A stretch of DNA of 23,211 nucleotides, from positions 1 through 23,211 of the forward strand of contig CAYSDI010000059.1 in the NCBI GenBank assembly GCA_964429745.1, given 5' to 3'. A model generated the notes under the pieces. That model ran no database searches and was not told the DNA's origin. It saw nothing but the letters and a program-made list of their open reading frames with translations. Numbering within the stretch: the first letter of the stretch is position 1; each line of letters opens with the position of its first letter. Position numbers and translations under genes: made by a program. Below are positions 8,118-15,329 of this stretch, piece after piece. This DNA comes from WGOA01 sp964429745. Its GTDB lineage: Bacteria; Bacteroidota; Bacteroidia; Chitinophagales; BACL12.

Positions 8118-9188
8118 TTATGCGATAATGTTCTCGAGCCCTTCCTGATTTTTGATGATGATTTCGCCTGACGGCCCTACTTCCACCAACCCCTCCTGAC
8201 GAAAGTCTGTCAGCGTGCGGATGACGGTTTCTTTGGCAGTGCCCACGATGCCCGCTAAATCGTCGCGCATGATGTGCATAGCGAAAGGGCCCTTCCCCTG
8301 ATTTTCCTGGTAGCGGCTTTCCAACAAAAGCAGGCCGTCTGCTACGCGCTTGCGCACGGAGTCATAAGCCTGGCGCACTAAGCGAATCTCGGTTTCTTCC
8401 AGGTGGTTGGCCAAAAGTTGAATAAAGCGGTGCGCAACATCTTTGTCACTGTGCACAAGGGTATAAAAATCGTCTGCCGGAATGAGCACGATTTCAGCGT
8501 CTTCCAGCACCTCCGCGGTGTCGCCGTAAGTGGTTTCACGCATCAGGGCGCTTATACCGAAAAAGTCGCCGGGTTTGAACAAATCGGTAATGTACTCCTT
8601 GCCGTCTTCGCTGACGCGGTACGCCTTTAATTTGCCAGACTGCAACAAGTAAAGGTAGCGCGGGCGATCGCCCTCCCGGAAGATGGTTTCCTTGCGGCGC
8701 AGGCGGCGTACTTCGCGGTCTTCCGATAGATGCTGCAGGGCGCCGGATGCTTTGGCTTCGCTGATGAAACTCGAAATCCCTTCCGCATCGCGACTGATGT
8801 CTCTGGCCTGAAATTGGCGGCGCTTGTTGAGCCTCATTTGAACGGCATCCAGCAGTTGCAGTTCTTCAAAGGGTTTGGTGATGTAATCGTCCGCCCCGAG
8901 GTTCATGCCTTTTCGAAAATCCTCTCGCTCTGATTTTGCGGTTAGAAAAATAAAGGGAATATGCCCCGTTTTGGGATCGCAGTTGAGCATATGGAGCACA
9001 CCATACCCATCCAGTTCCGGCATCATGATGTCGCAGATAACCAGATCGGGATTTTGTTCCCGAACCAGGCGGACACCTTCTTTGCCATTGGCTGCAGCAT
9101 GGACGTCGTAACCGTCCAATTCCAAAATTTCCGCAATGTTCTCGCGAACATCGATATTATCTTCTATAAGTACGATGATGCCTTTCAT
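8118..9188 (-). CDS. Response regulator: receiver domain fused to CRP/FNR transcription factor
   Basis: 356 aa. Residues 1-120 are a CheY-like receiver with acidic pair Glu9/Asp10, phospho-acceptor Asp53 (CDIMMPELDG), Thr83 and Lys105. Residues about 150-265 form a cyclic-nucleotide-binding-type beta-barrel (FREGDRPRYLYLLQSGKLK) plus dimer helix. Residues about 275-350 are a CRP-type winged helix; the recognition helix (GTAKETVIRTL) holds Glu320 and Arg324, equivalent to the Glu and Arg of CRP/FNR that contact a TGA half-site. No cysteine cluster for an FNR-type Fe-S centre is visible, so the signal should come through phosphorylation. The gene lies 96 bp downstream of the FixL-like kinase on the same strand, its likely partner. 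In effect it joins FixJ and FixK functions in one chain. The domains are clear; the targets (the TGA-N6-TCA sites upstream of the Usp genes) are inferred. Confidence 0.92.
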   Translation of the reverse strand: MKGIIVLIEDNIDVRENIAEILELDGYDVHAAANGKEGVRLVREQNPDLVICDIMMPELDGYGVLHMLNCDPKTGHIPFIFLTAKSEREDFRKGMNLGADDYITKPFEELQLLDAVQMRLNKRRQFQARDISRDAEGISSFISEAKASGALQHLSEDREVRRLRRKETIFREGDRPRYLYLLQSGKLKAYRVSEDGKEYITDLFKPGDFFGISALMRETTYGDTAEVLEDAEIVLIPADDFYTLVHSDKDVAHRFIQLLANHLEETEIRLVRQAYDSVRKRVADGLLLLESRYQENQGKGPFAMHIMRDDLAGIVGTAKETVIRTLTDFRQEGLVEVGPSGEIIIKNQEGLENIIA

Positions 9189-9284
9189 GCGATGTAGGAT
9201 GCATTTAGTCGAGTGGTGCCAGATCTTTCAACCTTCGGGTACAGTGCGCTAAAACCAGACTTACCAAATTTAACTCCTTGAAAG

Positions 9285-10610
9285 TTAACGAACTAAAGGG
9301 AGTACGACCGTGAAAGTAGAACCGCTGTCAGCTGTGGATTGGATAGAGAGGGTGCCCCCCAAAAGTTCTGCATATTCCCGAACAATGTGCAATCCAAGTC
9401 CAGTTCCCTGAATATGGCTGACATTCGTGGCCCGAAAGAACCGCTCCGTGAGGTGTTCCATGTCTTTTCCTGGTACCCCTATGCCATTGTCCTGCACACT
9501 AATCAGGACCAGACCATCCTGCCGCGAAAGCGACACCTTGATTTGGATCGGTTCGGTAGAATACTTCACCGCGTTGGAAAGCAAATTGAGGAGGATAGTT
9601 TGCAAAATGCGCAGATCGGTAGAGGCGTTGAATGCGGTTTCTTCCGCGCAATGAAATTCCAGCGTTCCTTCCTTCCACAGCGTTTCCTTAAAATCATGCG
9701 TCCACTCCCTGATTTGTTCTTCCAGGTTGGCTGGTTCAAAATTGGGCTTGATTTTTCCTTCTTCAAGCCGGCCCACACTGAGGAAGTCTTCTAACAAACC
9801 AGTCAGAGTTCGCACCGCGCTATTGATGCGTTCGATGTGACGCAAACGCTTGACCTGGCCTGCATCGTCATCGTAGCGGCCGATCAGGGAAGCAGAAGAC
9901 AAGATGGTGGTCAGCGGCGTGCGGAACTCGTGGGAGGCCAGCGTCAGAAAGCGCGATTTAAGATCGCCGAGTTCTTTTTCGAGGTTTAGGGCATCTTCCA
10001 GCTCCAAGTGCATCTTGCGAAGTTTGTTTTCCGTGCGGCGCCGTTCACCAACTTCATGTTCCAGATCGCTGTTGGTCGTTAACAAGCGATTCACCGCTTT
10101 AGACAATTCTTCGGTTCTCTCCCGGACTTTGCCCTCCAACTCAGTATTGAGCTCTCTGAGCTCGAGTTCCACACGTTTGACCTCAGAAATGTCGTGGATG
10201 ATGCCGGTAAAGCCAACTTCGCCATCGTCTAAGAAAACTTCGCTGATGCTCAACCGAAAAGGGAAGGTGCTGCCGTCCTTTTTGCGGCCTGGCACCTCTC
10301 GCCCGATGCCGATTATGCGAGCCTCCCCGGTCTTTAAGTAGCGATGGATGTAATGATCGTGTTGGGCCTGGTGTGGATTGGGCATCAAAAGATTAACATT
10401 TACCCCTACCATTTCTTTCAATGTATACCCAAACAACTTGCCTGCCGAAGGATTCGCCGTTAGCATAATGCCCCGCTGGTCAATAACGACGATGCCATCC
10501 ACCGCCGTCTCAAAGACGGACTGCATAAAAGCTCCAGAACTGTTTTCTAAGGTGTTCATTCCGACGAAGGCTTCAAAATTAGGGGTAAAAGCCCATAAGA
10601 GCGGGTTCAT
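9285..10610 (-). CDS. FixL-like heme-PAS sensor histidine kinase
   Basis: 441 aa, no membrane segment. The PAS domain (about 28-145) aligns without gaps to Bradyrhizobium FixL through the heme pocket: His84 matches the proximal heme ligand His200, Arg90 matches Arg206, Ile99 matches Ile215 and Arg104 matches the distal Arg220 (IIGIGR is identical). A coiled linker (about 145-215) follows, then HisKA with phospho-acceptor His227 (SHEFRTPL) and HATPase with the N box (NLLSNAVKY), DNGIGV and GTGLGL. By family knowledge such a kinase binds oxygen at heme and is active when oxygen is low. It precedes the receiver-CRP regulator on the same strand and diverges from a UspA gene. An alternative start is Met18 (10559). 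Heme binding is predicted from residues, not shown; a non-heme PAS is unlikely given the match. Confidence 0.9.
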   Translation of the reverse strand: MNPLLWAFTPNFEAFVGMNTLENSSGAFMQSVFETAVDGIVVIDQRGIMLTANPSAGKLFGYTLKEMVGVNVNLLMPNPHQAQHDHYIHRYLKTGEARIIGIGREVPGRKKDGSTFPFRLSISEVFLDDGEVGFTGIIHDISEVKRVELELRELNTELEGKVRERTEELSKAVNRLLTTNSDLEHEVGERRRTENKLRKMHLELEDALNLEKELGDLKSRFLTLASHEFRTPLTTILSSASLIGRYDDDAGQVKRLRHIERINSAVRTLTGLLEDFLSVGRLEEGKIKPNFEPANLEEQIREWTHDFKETLWKEGTLEFHCAEETAFNASTDLRILQTILLNLLSNAVKYSTEPIQIKVSLSRQDGLVLISVQDNGIGVPGKDMEHLTERFFRATNVSHIQGTGLGLHIVREYAELLGGTLSIQSTADSGSTFTVVLPLVR

Positions 10611-10665
10611 TGCCCATCCTGCCAGGGCATCAAGGCTGCTTGGTTGACGGAGGTAAGCGAAACCT

Positions 10666-10709
10666 ATGACTCAGGTCATGGTAACAGAGCCAGGGATCCG
10701 GGTATTTTG
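10666..10709 (+). promoter_or_regulatory. CRP/FNR-type operator plus -7 element, site 3 (UspA gene at 10728)
   Basis: ATGACTCAGGTCAT (10666-10679) has perfect 5-bp arms and the core TGA-N6-TCA. TTTG (10706-10709) ends exactly 36.5 bp from the centre, and the UspA ATG is 19 bp further. The TA pair of the -7 element is shifted by one base. On the other strand a TAGGTTTC element (10659-10666) for the divergent kinase abuts the palindrome, so one bound dimer might activate the Usp operon and hinder the kinase promoter. Confidence 0.62.
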
Positions 10710-10727
10710 AGGGCAAACTCGGCAACC

Positions 10728-11564
10728 ATGAAACGAATACTCGTTCCCGTTGATTTTAGTGCATTGTCCAGACATGCCATGGATCATGCCATGCGTCTGG
10801 CGTCGGCATTGGATGCGGATATTGTGGCTCTTCATGCCTTCCGGGTCCCGGTTAGCGCCTTTACCGAAGGCATGTTGGAAGATGCTTGGGTAGACGCAGA
10901 GCGCACTCGACTCCAGGTGATGATGCAAGAATTTCTGGCATCCGGCAAACCAGCCGGCATTAAACGATCGGGTGATGTCGTCCACGTAGAGACAGCCCTG
11001 GTTGAAGATTATCCGGAAGAAGGTACAGCCTCCTTCAGCAAGCGCTTTTCTTGCGACCTTATCGTGATGGGCACCCAAGGGGCGCATGAATTGGTCGAAG
11101 GGGGACTGGGCTCTGTGGCTACAGCGATGCTGCGGACAGCAGATGTTCCCGTACTGATCATCCCGGATGGGGCCATAGACAAAGACCCTTCGCACATCGT
11201 CTATGCGGTTGATTTTCAGGACAATGACCGCGATACTCTTCGATTTATGCAATACATGGCTGCCCGCCTTGATGCGCGGTTGACCCTGCTCCATATTCGG
11301 GAACACGCCGTCTTTGACCTGCCGGATGAATACAAAAACTTTCAGCAAACTTTTCATGATTTGATGGAAGATGACCGGTGCTCCTTTGACCTTGTCCGGG
11401 GAGTTGACTTAGCCCAAACCCTTCGGGATTACCTGGAAAACCGCGAAGCAGATTTATTGGTCATGCGCAGTCGCCACCGCAAAGAAGACGAGTGGGACCA
11501 GGAAAGCCTGACACGCGAAATGGCTTGGCATGCCCGATCTCCGCTCTTGGTTTTTCCCGCCTAA
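10728..11564 (+). CDS. Universal stress protein, tandem UspA domains
   Basis: 278 aa from ATG 10728 (MKRILVPVDFS), the usual UspA beginning; the open frame upstream to 10644 runs through the operator and is rejected. Domain 1 (about 1-145) keeps the ATP motif G-x2-G-x9-G-S (GTQG...GS near 114-128). Domain 2 (about 150-278) has the fold but no such loop. This is the reverse order to the Usp at 6813. It is divergent from the FixL-like kinase, with operator site 3 between them. The next gene starts 4 bp after its stop, so the two are surely co-transcribed. The role is inferred as stress survival under low oxygen or energy limitation; the biochemical activity is unknown. Confidence 0.9.
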   Translation: MKRILVPVDFSALSRHAMDHAMRLASALDADIVALHAFRVPVSAFTEGMLEDAWVDAERTRLQVMMQEFLASGKPAGIKRSGDVVHVETALVEDYPEEGTASFSKRFSCDLIVMGTQGAHELVEGGLGSVATAMLRTADVPVLIIPDGAIDKDPSHIVYAVDFQDNDRDTLRFMQYMAARLDARLTLLHIREHAVFDLPDEYKNFQQTFHDLMEDDRCSFDLVRGVDLAQTLRDYLENREADLLVMRSRHRKEDEWDQESLTREMAWHARSPLLVFPA

Positions 11565-11568
11565 CCCG

Positions 11569-12852
11569 ATGCTGCGTCTTCGAATCTTTGGTACCGGCTG
11601 TGTCCAGCAAAGCCTGATGGAAGAAAAAGTCCGTCAGGCGGCTGCCTCACTGGGTCTGAACATAGACTTATCTATTGTTCAGGATTTAGACCAATTGATT
11701 GAACGCAGAATTTCCAGAACGCCCGCGCTTGAAATCAATGGAAAACTTTCTATTATAGGTCGTGTTCCGTTTCAAGCAGAACTTTTGGAGTTATTTCGAA
11801 TGGCTGATGCGCAAAGCACAGACCGGAATTCATTCTTGATGAAAGTTAGCCTTCGCAATGAGCGCACTCATGCCTGCTTGGCCGGGAGCCTTGTAGGTTT
11901 GGACCAAGTAAACCACCCCCCCATGAAAACTCCAATCACCTGGATCGTTGGTCTTGATTTTACTGCGATGGACCGCCCCGTGATTGAATACACGGCTTCG
12001 CTGGCGGATATGCTGTACCCGGACAAGATTTATTTTGTCCACGTTTACCCCAACCTTGATTTGCCAGACATCGCCAAGAGTGCACTCAGCGATGCAGAAC
12101 TTCCCTTGGACGAGCGCCTTGTTCGCGACATACAAAAACAGGTCCGCAAAGAGTTTCCAGAAATGGATCGCTACGCCACGGAATGCATGGTTGTTGAAGG
12201 CAAACCCGAGAGCCAACTGCTCCGCTGGGCCCACATCAAGTCTGCAGAGCTCATGATTATGGGCAGAAAGAAAAAGATGGGGGGCAGCGGTGTTATTCCC
12301 CGCAGGATTGCGCGCAAGTCGGAATGCTCCGTACTGTTTGTTCCGGAAAAACCCAGCTTCCAACTGCGAACGTTTTTAGTGCCCACCGACTTCTCGGTAC
12401 CGTCCGCAAAGGCTTTGGAAACGGCGCAATGGGTTAGCGAACACGTGGATGGGTCAACGCTGTTTCTCTTTCACGCCTGCCACCTTCCTTCTTCCATTTA
12501 CTACGATGGGCTGGCTGGCTCTAGCATGGTCGACTTGCTTCGCGAAGCCGCGGAAGAGCAGATGGATGAGTTTAAGGAAAAATACCAGGCACCCAATGCT
12601 CGGGTTATTGTCAATGCCAAGGCAGACCGTAGTGTAGCCAGAACCGTTGCAGAAAGCGCTGCCGATATTCCCGCTGACATGATCATGATAGGAGGAAAGG
12701 GCCGCAGTGGCTTAACGGGTGCTTTAATTGGTTCAGTAACAGAGAGTTTGCTGCAATCGGTAGAAGATATACCCGTTTGGGTTGTTAAAACCGCCCATAA
12801 ACGGCAACTTCAAGCCAAATCTCCCGATGCAGCGGCAAAAAGCAGAGCTTGA
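11569..12852 (+). CDS. Thioredoxin-like domain in frame with tandem UspA domains
   Basis: 427 aa from ATG 11569, four bases after the previous stop; a start at 11530 would overlap that gene. Residues 1-77 resemble the small Thioredoxin_3/redox-active disulfide family (LRIFGTGC..., TPALEINGK, GRVPF), but the CxxC is reduced to a single Cys (GTGCVQQ). A linker (78-118) leads to Met119 (11923) and two UspA domains: the first (about 120-260) without the ATP motif, the second (about 265-415) with GGKG...GS near 374-388. The linker DNA contains operator site 4, a perfect TAGGTTTG element and a C7 run just before Met119. This suggests that UspA is also, or only, made from 11923, and that the thioredoxin-like unit was or is a separate gene that lost its stop. 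In the next frame TGATGA occurs at 11837. The fusion is as read; whether both parts are made as one chain is open. Confidence 0.75.
   Translation: MLRLRIFGTGCVQQSLMEEKVRQAAASLGLNIDLSIVQDLDQLIERRISRTPALEINGKLSIIGRVPFQAELLELFRMADAQSTDRNSFLMKVSLRNERTHACLAGSLVGLDQVNHPPMKTPITWIVGLDFTAMDRPVIEYTASLADMLYPDKIYFVHVYPNLDLPDIAKSALSDAELPLDERLVRDIQKQVRKEFPEMDRYATECMVVEGKPESQLLRWAHIKSAELMIMGRKKKMGGSGVIPRRIARKSECSVLFVPEKPSFQLRTFLVPTDFSVPSAKALETAQWVSEHVDGSTLFLFHACHLPSSIYYDGLAGSSMVDLLREAAEEQMDEFKEKYQAPNARVIVNAKADRSVARTVAESAADIPADMIMIGGKGRSGLTGALIGSVTESLLQSVEDIPVWVVKTAHKRQLQAKSPDAAAKSRA
11858..11901 (+). promoter_or_regulatory. CRP/FNR-type operator plus consensus -7 element, site 4 (internal, UspA start 11923)
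   Basis: ATGAGCGCACTCAT (11858-11871) is a perfect palindrome in its 5-bp arms with the core TGA-N6-TCA. TAGGTTTG (11894-11901) is a full match to the Bacteroidota -7 consensus and ends exactly 36.5 bp from the palindrome centre. ATG 11923 follows after 21 bp. It lies inside an open reading frame, which makes its agreement with the other three sites more telling. Confidence 0.62.
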
Positions 12853-12892
12853 GGCCAGGCATCATCATCTTCTTCACGGAAAATCCAGCACC

Positions 12893-13741
12893 ATGAAATC
12901 CATTCTCGTTCCCGTTGACTTTTCCGAGCCCAGCAGCGAGGCCTTGCGAGTGGCCATTGATTTAGCGGGGCGCTATCAGGCTGTGATCAAGTTAATGCAC
13001 GTTCAGGGTGTACCCATGACGGATCCTTACGCGGAAGTGGCCACCGCTGAAGTCGATGCGCTTCTGGAAGAGCGCTTGCACGAACGGCTGCAGCGAGTGA
13101 TCAAAACCATGGGCGAAGGGAATGCAGAATTAGCAGCAGCGATAAAGGCCATCGAATTTAGAACGGTGGTGCGAACAGGTTTCGCTGCCGGAGAAATCAG
13201 CCGCCTTGCGCAAGAAGAGGAGGCGGACTGGATTGTGATGGGAACGCGAGGTGCAGGAGGGATTAGCGGAGCACTGTTTGGCAGTGTTACAGCCGCAGTG
13301 GTTGGACGCTCAGACCGGCCCATTGTGGCGGTACCTCACGGGGTTAAAGCAGCCCCATTCCGCCACATTGTCTGCGCATTGGATACCCCACTTGCCGAAG
13401 GCGAGCTATTGCGCGATCTGGACGACCTGGCGGGGCGTTGTGGTGCCGACCTCACTTTCCTGCATGTGGTTGAAGAACAAAATGTGGCAACCAGCGGGGT
13501 AATCGCGGGGTCTTTAAGCGCTTACAAATCCATGCATGGTCGCGGTGAGGCCAAGGGTGAAGTGATTACCGGTCATGATGTCGAAGAAGCGCTGGCTGCT
13601 TATTGCGAAGAAAACGAGGTGGATTTGCTGGTCATGATCCGGGAACGCCACCCCTTCCTCCAGAAACTCATTCACCGGAGTATGACCCGGCGATTGGCCA
13701 TGCATACGCAGGTGCCTCTGTTGATCTTTCCGCCCCAGTAA
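12893..13741 (+). CDS. Universal stress protein, tandem UspA domains
   Basis: 282 aa from ATG 12893 (MKSILVPVDFSEPSS); the frame is open upstream to 12782 inside the preceding gene, but the family start is clear. Domain 1 (about 1-150) keeps the ATP motif (GTRG...GS near 116-130). Domain 2 (about 155-282) has the fold (FRHIVCALD, LTFLHVVEE, VDLLVMIRERH) but no ATP loop. It has the same layout as the Usp at 10728. It begins 40 bp after the preceding Usp gene, with no operator palindrome between them, so it is most likely the last gene of an operon running from 10728 or from the internal promoter at 11901. The product is a cytoplasmic stress protein of unknown precise activity. Confidence 0.9.
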   Translation: MKSILVPVDFSEPSSEALRVAIDLAGRYQAVIKLMHVQGVPMTDPYAEVATAEVDALLEERLHERLQRVIKTMGEGNAELAAAIKAIEFRTVVRTGFAAGEISRLAQEEEADWIVMGTRGAGGISGALFGSVTAAVVGRSDRPIVAVPHGVKAAPFRHIVCALDTPLAEGELLRDLDDLAGRCGADLTFLHVVEEQNVATSGVIAGSLSAYKSMHGRGEAKGEVITGHDVEEALAAYCEENEVDLLVMIRERHPFLQKLIHRSMTRRLAMHTQVPLLIFPPQ

Positions 13742-13756
13742 GGGTTTCGTAAGCCC
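13742..13756. terminator. Weak hairpin between convergent operons
   Basis: GGGTTT-CGT-AAGCCC forms a 6-bp stem with one G-U pair in the 25-bp space between the last Usp gene (+) and the DUF5777-type gene (-). It is short and followed only by TTAG, so the terminator call is tentative. Confidence 0.33.
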
Positions 13757-13766
13757 TTAGGAGAAC

Positions 13767-14720
13767 TCACTCCCAGGAAGGCGGTGCCTTAGCCGGGGTG
13801 TCGCCTTCCTTCTTTTCCCCCTTTGCCCCGGAACCGCCCAAGCTGAAAACGCGACTGATGTTGAAACCAAAGTGGATGTCGCCGTCCAGCCAATTTCCCG
13901 TGCTTTCGGTAACAAAAAGTTTTTCGACCATGCCCCGGGAATTGGTCATGTGCAATTGAAATACGTGTCCTCCTGTTTCTAAATCCAAGCCGACGGAAAG
14001 GGCATTTTGTACGGTTTCCCCGTTGAGCGGGCTGGAAATTTGGCCGGGAAACACGTAAAAATACTCCGCGTTAACAGACAGCGAACCCGTGATTTTTTGG
14101 CGTGCGCCAATCCCAAGCGCAAAGACATCGTTAGCGTCGTCGAGTGAATCAACCAGATTTCTATGCACGAGCGTGGGGCTGAGTTGGAGGCTGAACCCCT
14201 CAGAGAATTTTCGTGCAATCAGCGTTTGAAAGGTATAATACATTCTGGAGCTGAAGTAGTTTTCCCGTTCGGGCTCTGGCCATTCCAAGGTTTTGATTGC
14301 TACCGAACCAAACAGCGTTACAGTAACTGGAAAATTCTCAGCACCGGATTTTTGCTGGAGTACCTTGTATTTGACGAAGCCATCGTAGAGTTTTTCAAAC
14401 GAGGATCGCCCAACACCAACTCCCAGCCGATCCGTGATGCCGTATTCCAGCCCCAAACGGATAGTAGCATTGTCCAGTCCGAAGAACTCCGATGCTCCCC
14501 CGTTAAGGCGACCAAATCGGTGGCTGATCAGAAAAAGCAGTTCTTTCCCTGAGTTTGTTTCCACCGAATGACCATTGATCAGCCGGGTAGTTTTGAATGT
14601 TGCGAATGCGTATTCGACGGGTTCTTCTTCCGTTTCATTGAGCAAATCCAACAGGTCCTGTGCATGGGCAGGCCGAGCTGCCAACACAGTCAGAATCAGG
14701 GCAATCAGGCTTTTTCTCAT
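13767..14720 (-). CDS. DUF5777-type outer-membrane beta-barrel protein
   Basis: 317 aa with an N-terminal signal peptide (MRKSLIALILTVLAARPAHA, cleavage after AHA). The remainder alternates polar and hydrophobic residues with aromatic-ended strands (LGLEYGITDRLGVGVG, VFALGIGARQKITGSLSVNAEYF), as expected of an outer-membrane barrel. The opening (FATFKTTRLINGHSVET) and layout fit the DUF5777 family of Bacteroidota. Residues after about 300 form a charged, low-complexity tail. The gene starts one base after the YceI stop codon, so the two are translationally coupled. It is the last gene of a - strand run of envelope redox proteins. Its function is unknown; a pore or anchor for the YceI/cytochrome set is possible but is inference. 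Confidence 0.75.
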   Translation of the reverse strand: MRKSLIALILTVLAARPAHAQDLLDLLNETEEEPVEYAFATFKTTRLINGHSVETNSGKELLFLISHRFGRLNGGASEFFGLDNATIRLGLEYGITDRLGVGVGRSSFEKLYDGFVKYKVLQQKSGAENFPVTVTLFGSVAIKTLEWPEPERENYFSSRMYYTFQTLIARKFSEGFSLQLSPTLVHRNLVDSLDDANDVFALGIGARQKITGSLSVNAEYFYVFPGQISSPLNGETVQNALSVGLDLETGGHVFQLHMTNSRGMVEKLFVTESTGNWLDGDIHFGFNISRVFSLGGSGAKGEKKEGDTPAKAPPSWE

Positions 14721-14721
14721 C

Positions 14722-15273
14722 TCACATGGGCTTGTACTCCGTCTTCACGGAGATCTCGATGCTCTCGGCAATGTTGTCTTTTACCACACCAGGTACCTTG
14801 ATGTCGTAGTCGGCCAACTTCACGGTGAAAACCGCCGTGCCAACGACCGTGCCGCTTCCGTCTGCTTTGAATGTACCCGTAGTTTGCACGTCCCGGGTAA
14901 CGCCGTGGATGGTCATTTTGCCTTGAACAGTCACTTTGTGTTCACCGGCTTTCCGAGGATCAATGGGATTCCCTGACACGTACTTGCCTTCAAAAGTTGC
15001 CTTGGGAAACTTGGCACTTTCCACATATTTTTCATTGAAGTGCTCTTCCATCAGAGCCTTTTCAAATTGAAAACTCTTCATCAACATGCTGAAGGCCATG
15101 TCACCTGTGCTGAAATCAACCAGGCTGTTGACCTGATAATTTTTGGCTTCAATATCTTCCATTGGGGTATGGGAGTAGAAACGCACGTATCCTTCTTTGG
15201 TGAACCAGCGGTTCTGAGCTTGAGCTGCCTGCACACTGATGGCAAGCAGGAGAACTAACATAATATTTCTCAT
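14722..15273 (-). CDS. YceI family periplasmic lipid-binding protein
   Basis: 183 aa. A signal peptide (about 1-19, ending AAQA) precedes a YceI lipocalin-like barrel that fills the rest of the protein (VNSLVDFSTGDMAFSM, FPKATFEGK, KVTVQGKMTIHGVTRDV, VKLADYDIKVPG). The motif around TIHGVTR and the closing strand are typical. YceI proteins bind polyprenyl or quinone-like lipids in the periplasm; which lipid is bound here is unknown. It lies between the heme lipoprotein genes (56 bp upstream) and the coupled beta-barrel gene. A second YceI (20968-21603) is encoded at the far end of the same - strand block. Confidence 0.9.
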   Translation of the reverse strand: MRNIMLVLLLAISVQAAQAQNRWFTKEGYVRFYSHTPMEDIEAKNYQVNSLVDFSTGDMAFSMLMKSFQFEKALMEEHFNEKYVESAKFPKATFEGKYVSGNPIDPRKAGEHKVTVQGKMTIHGVTRDVQTTGTFKADGSGTVVGTAVFTVKLADYDIKVPGVVKDNIAESIEISVKTEYKPM

Positions 15274-15329
15274 TTAATAGTTTTTGTTATTGTTTGTTAA
15301 TGGCAAAATGCCTGAAGTCTTTCGATGGC

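Noticed and set aside
9339..10647. Several + strand open frames opposite the heme-PAS kinase
   Set aside because: They lie on the complement of a clear kinase gene, are low in recognisable motifs, and are best explained as shadow frames.
15302..15312. GGCAAAATGCC mini-palindrome between the heme lipoprotein and YceI genes
   Set aside because: The stem is only 4 bp with no T-run; it is too weak to call a terminator or operator.
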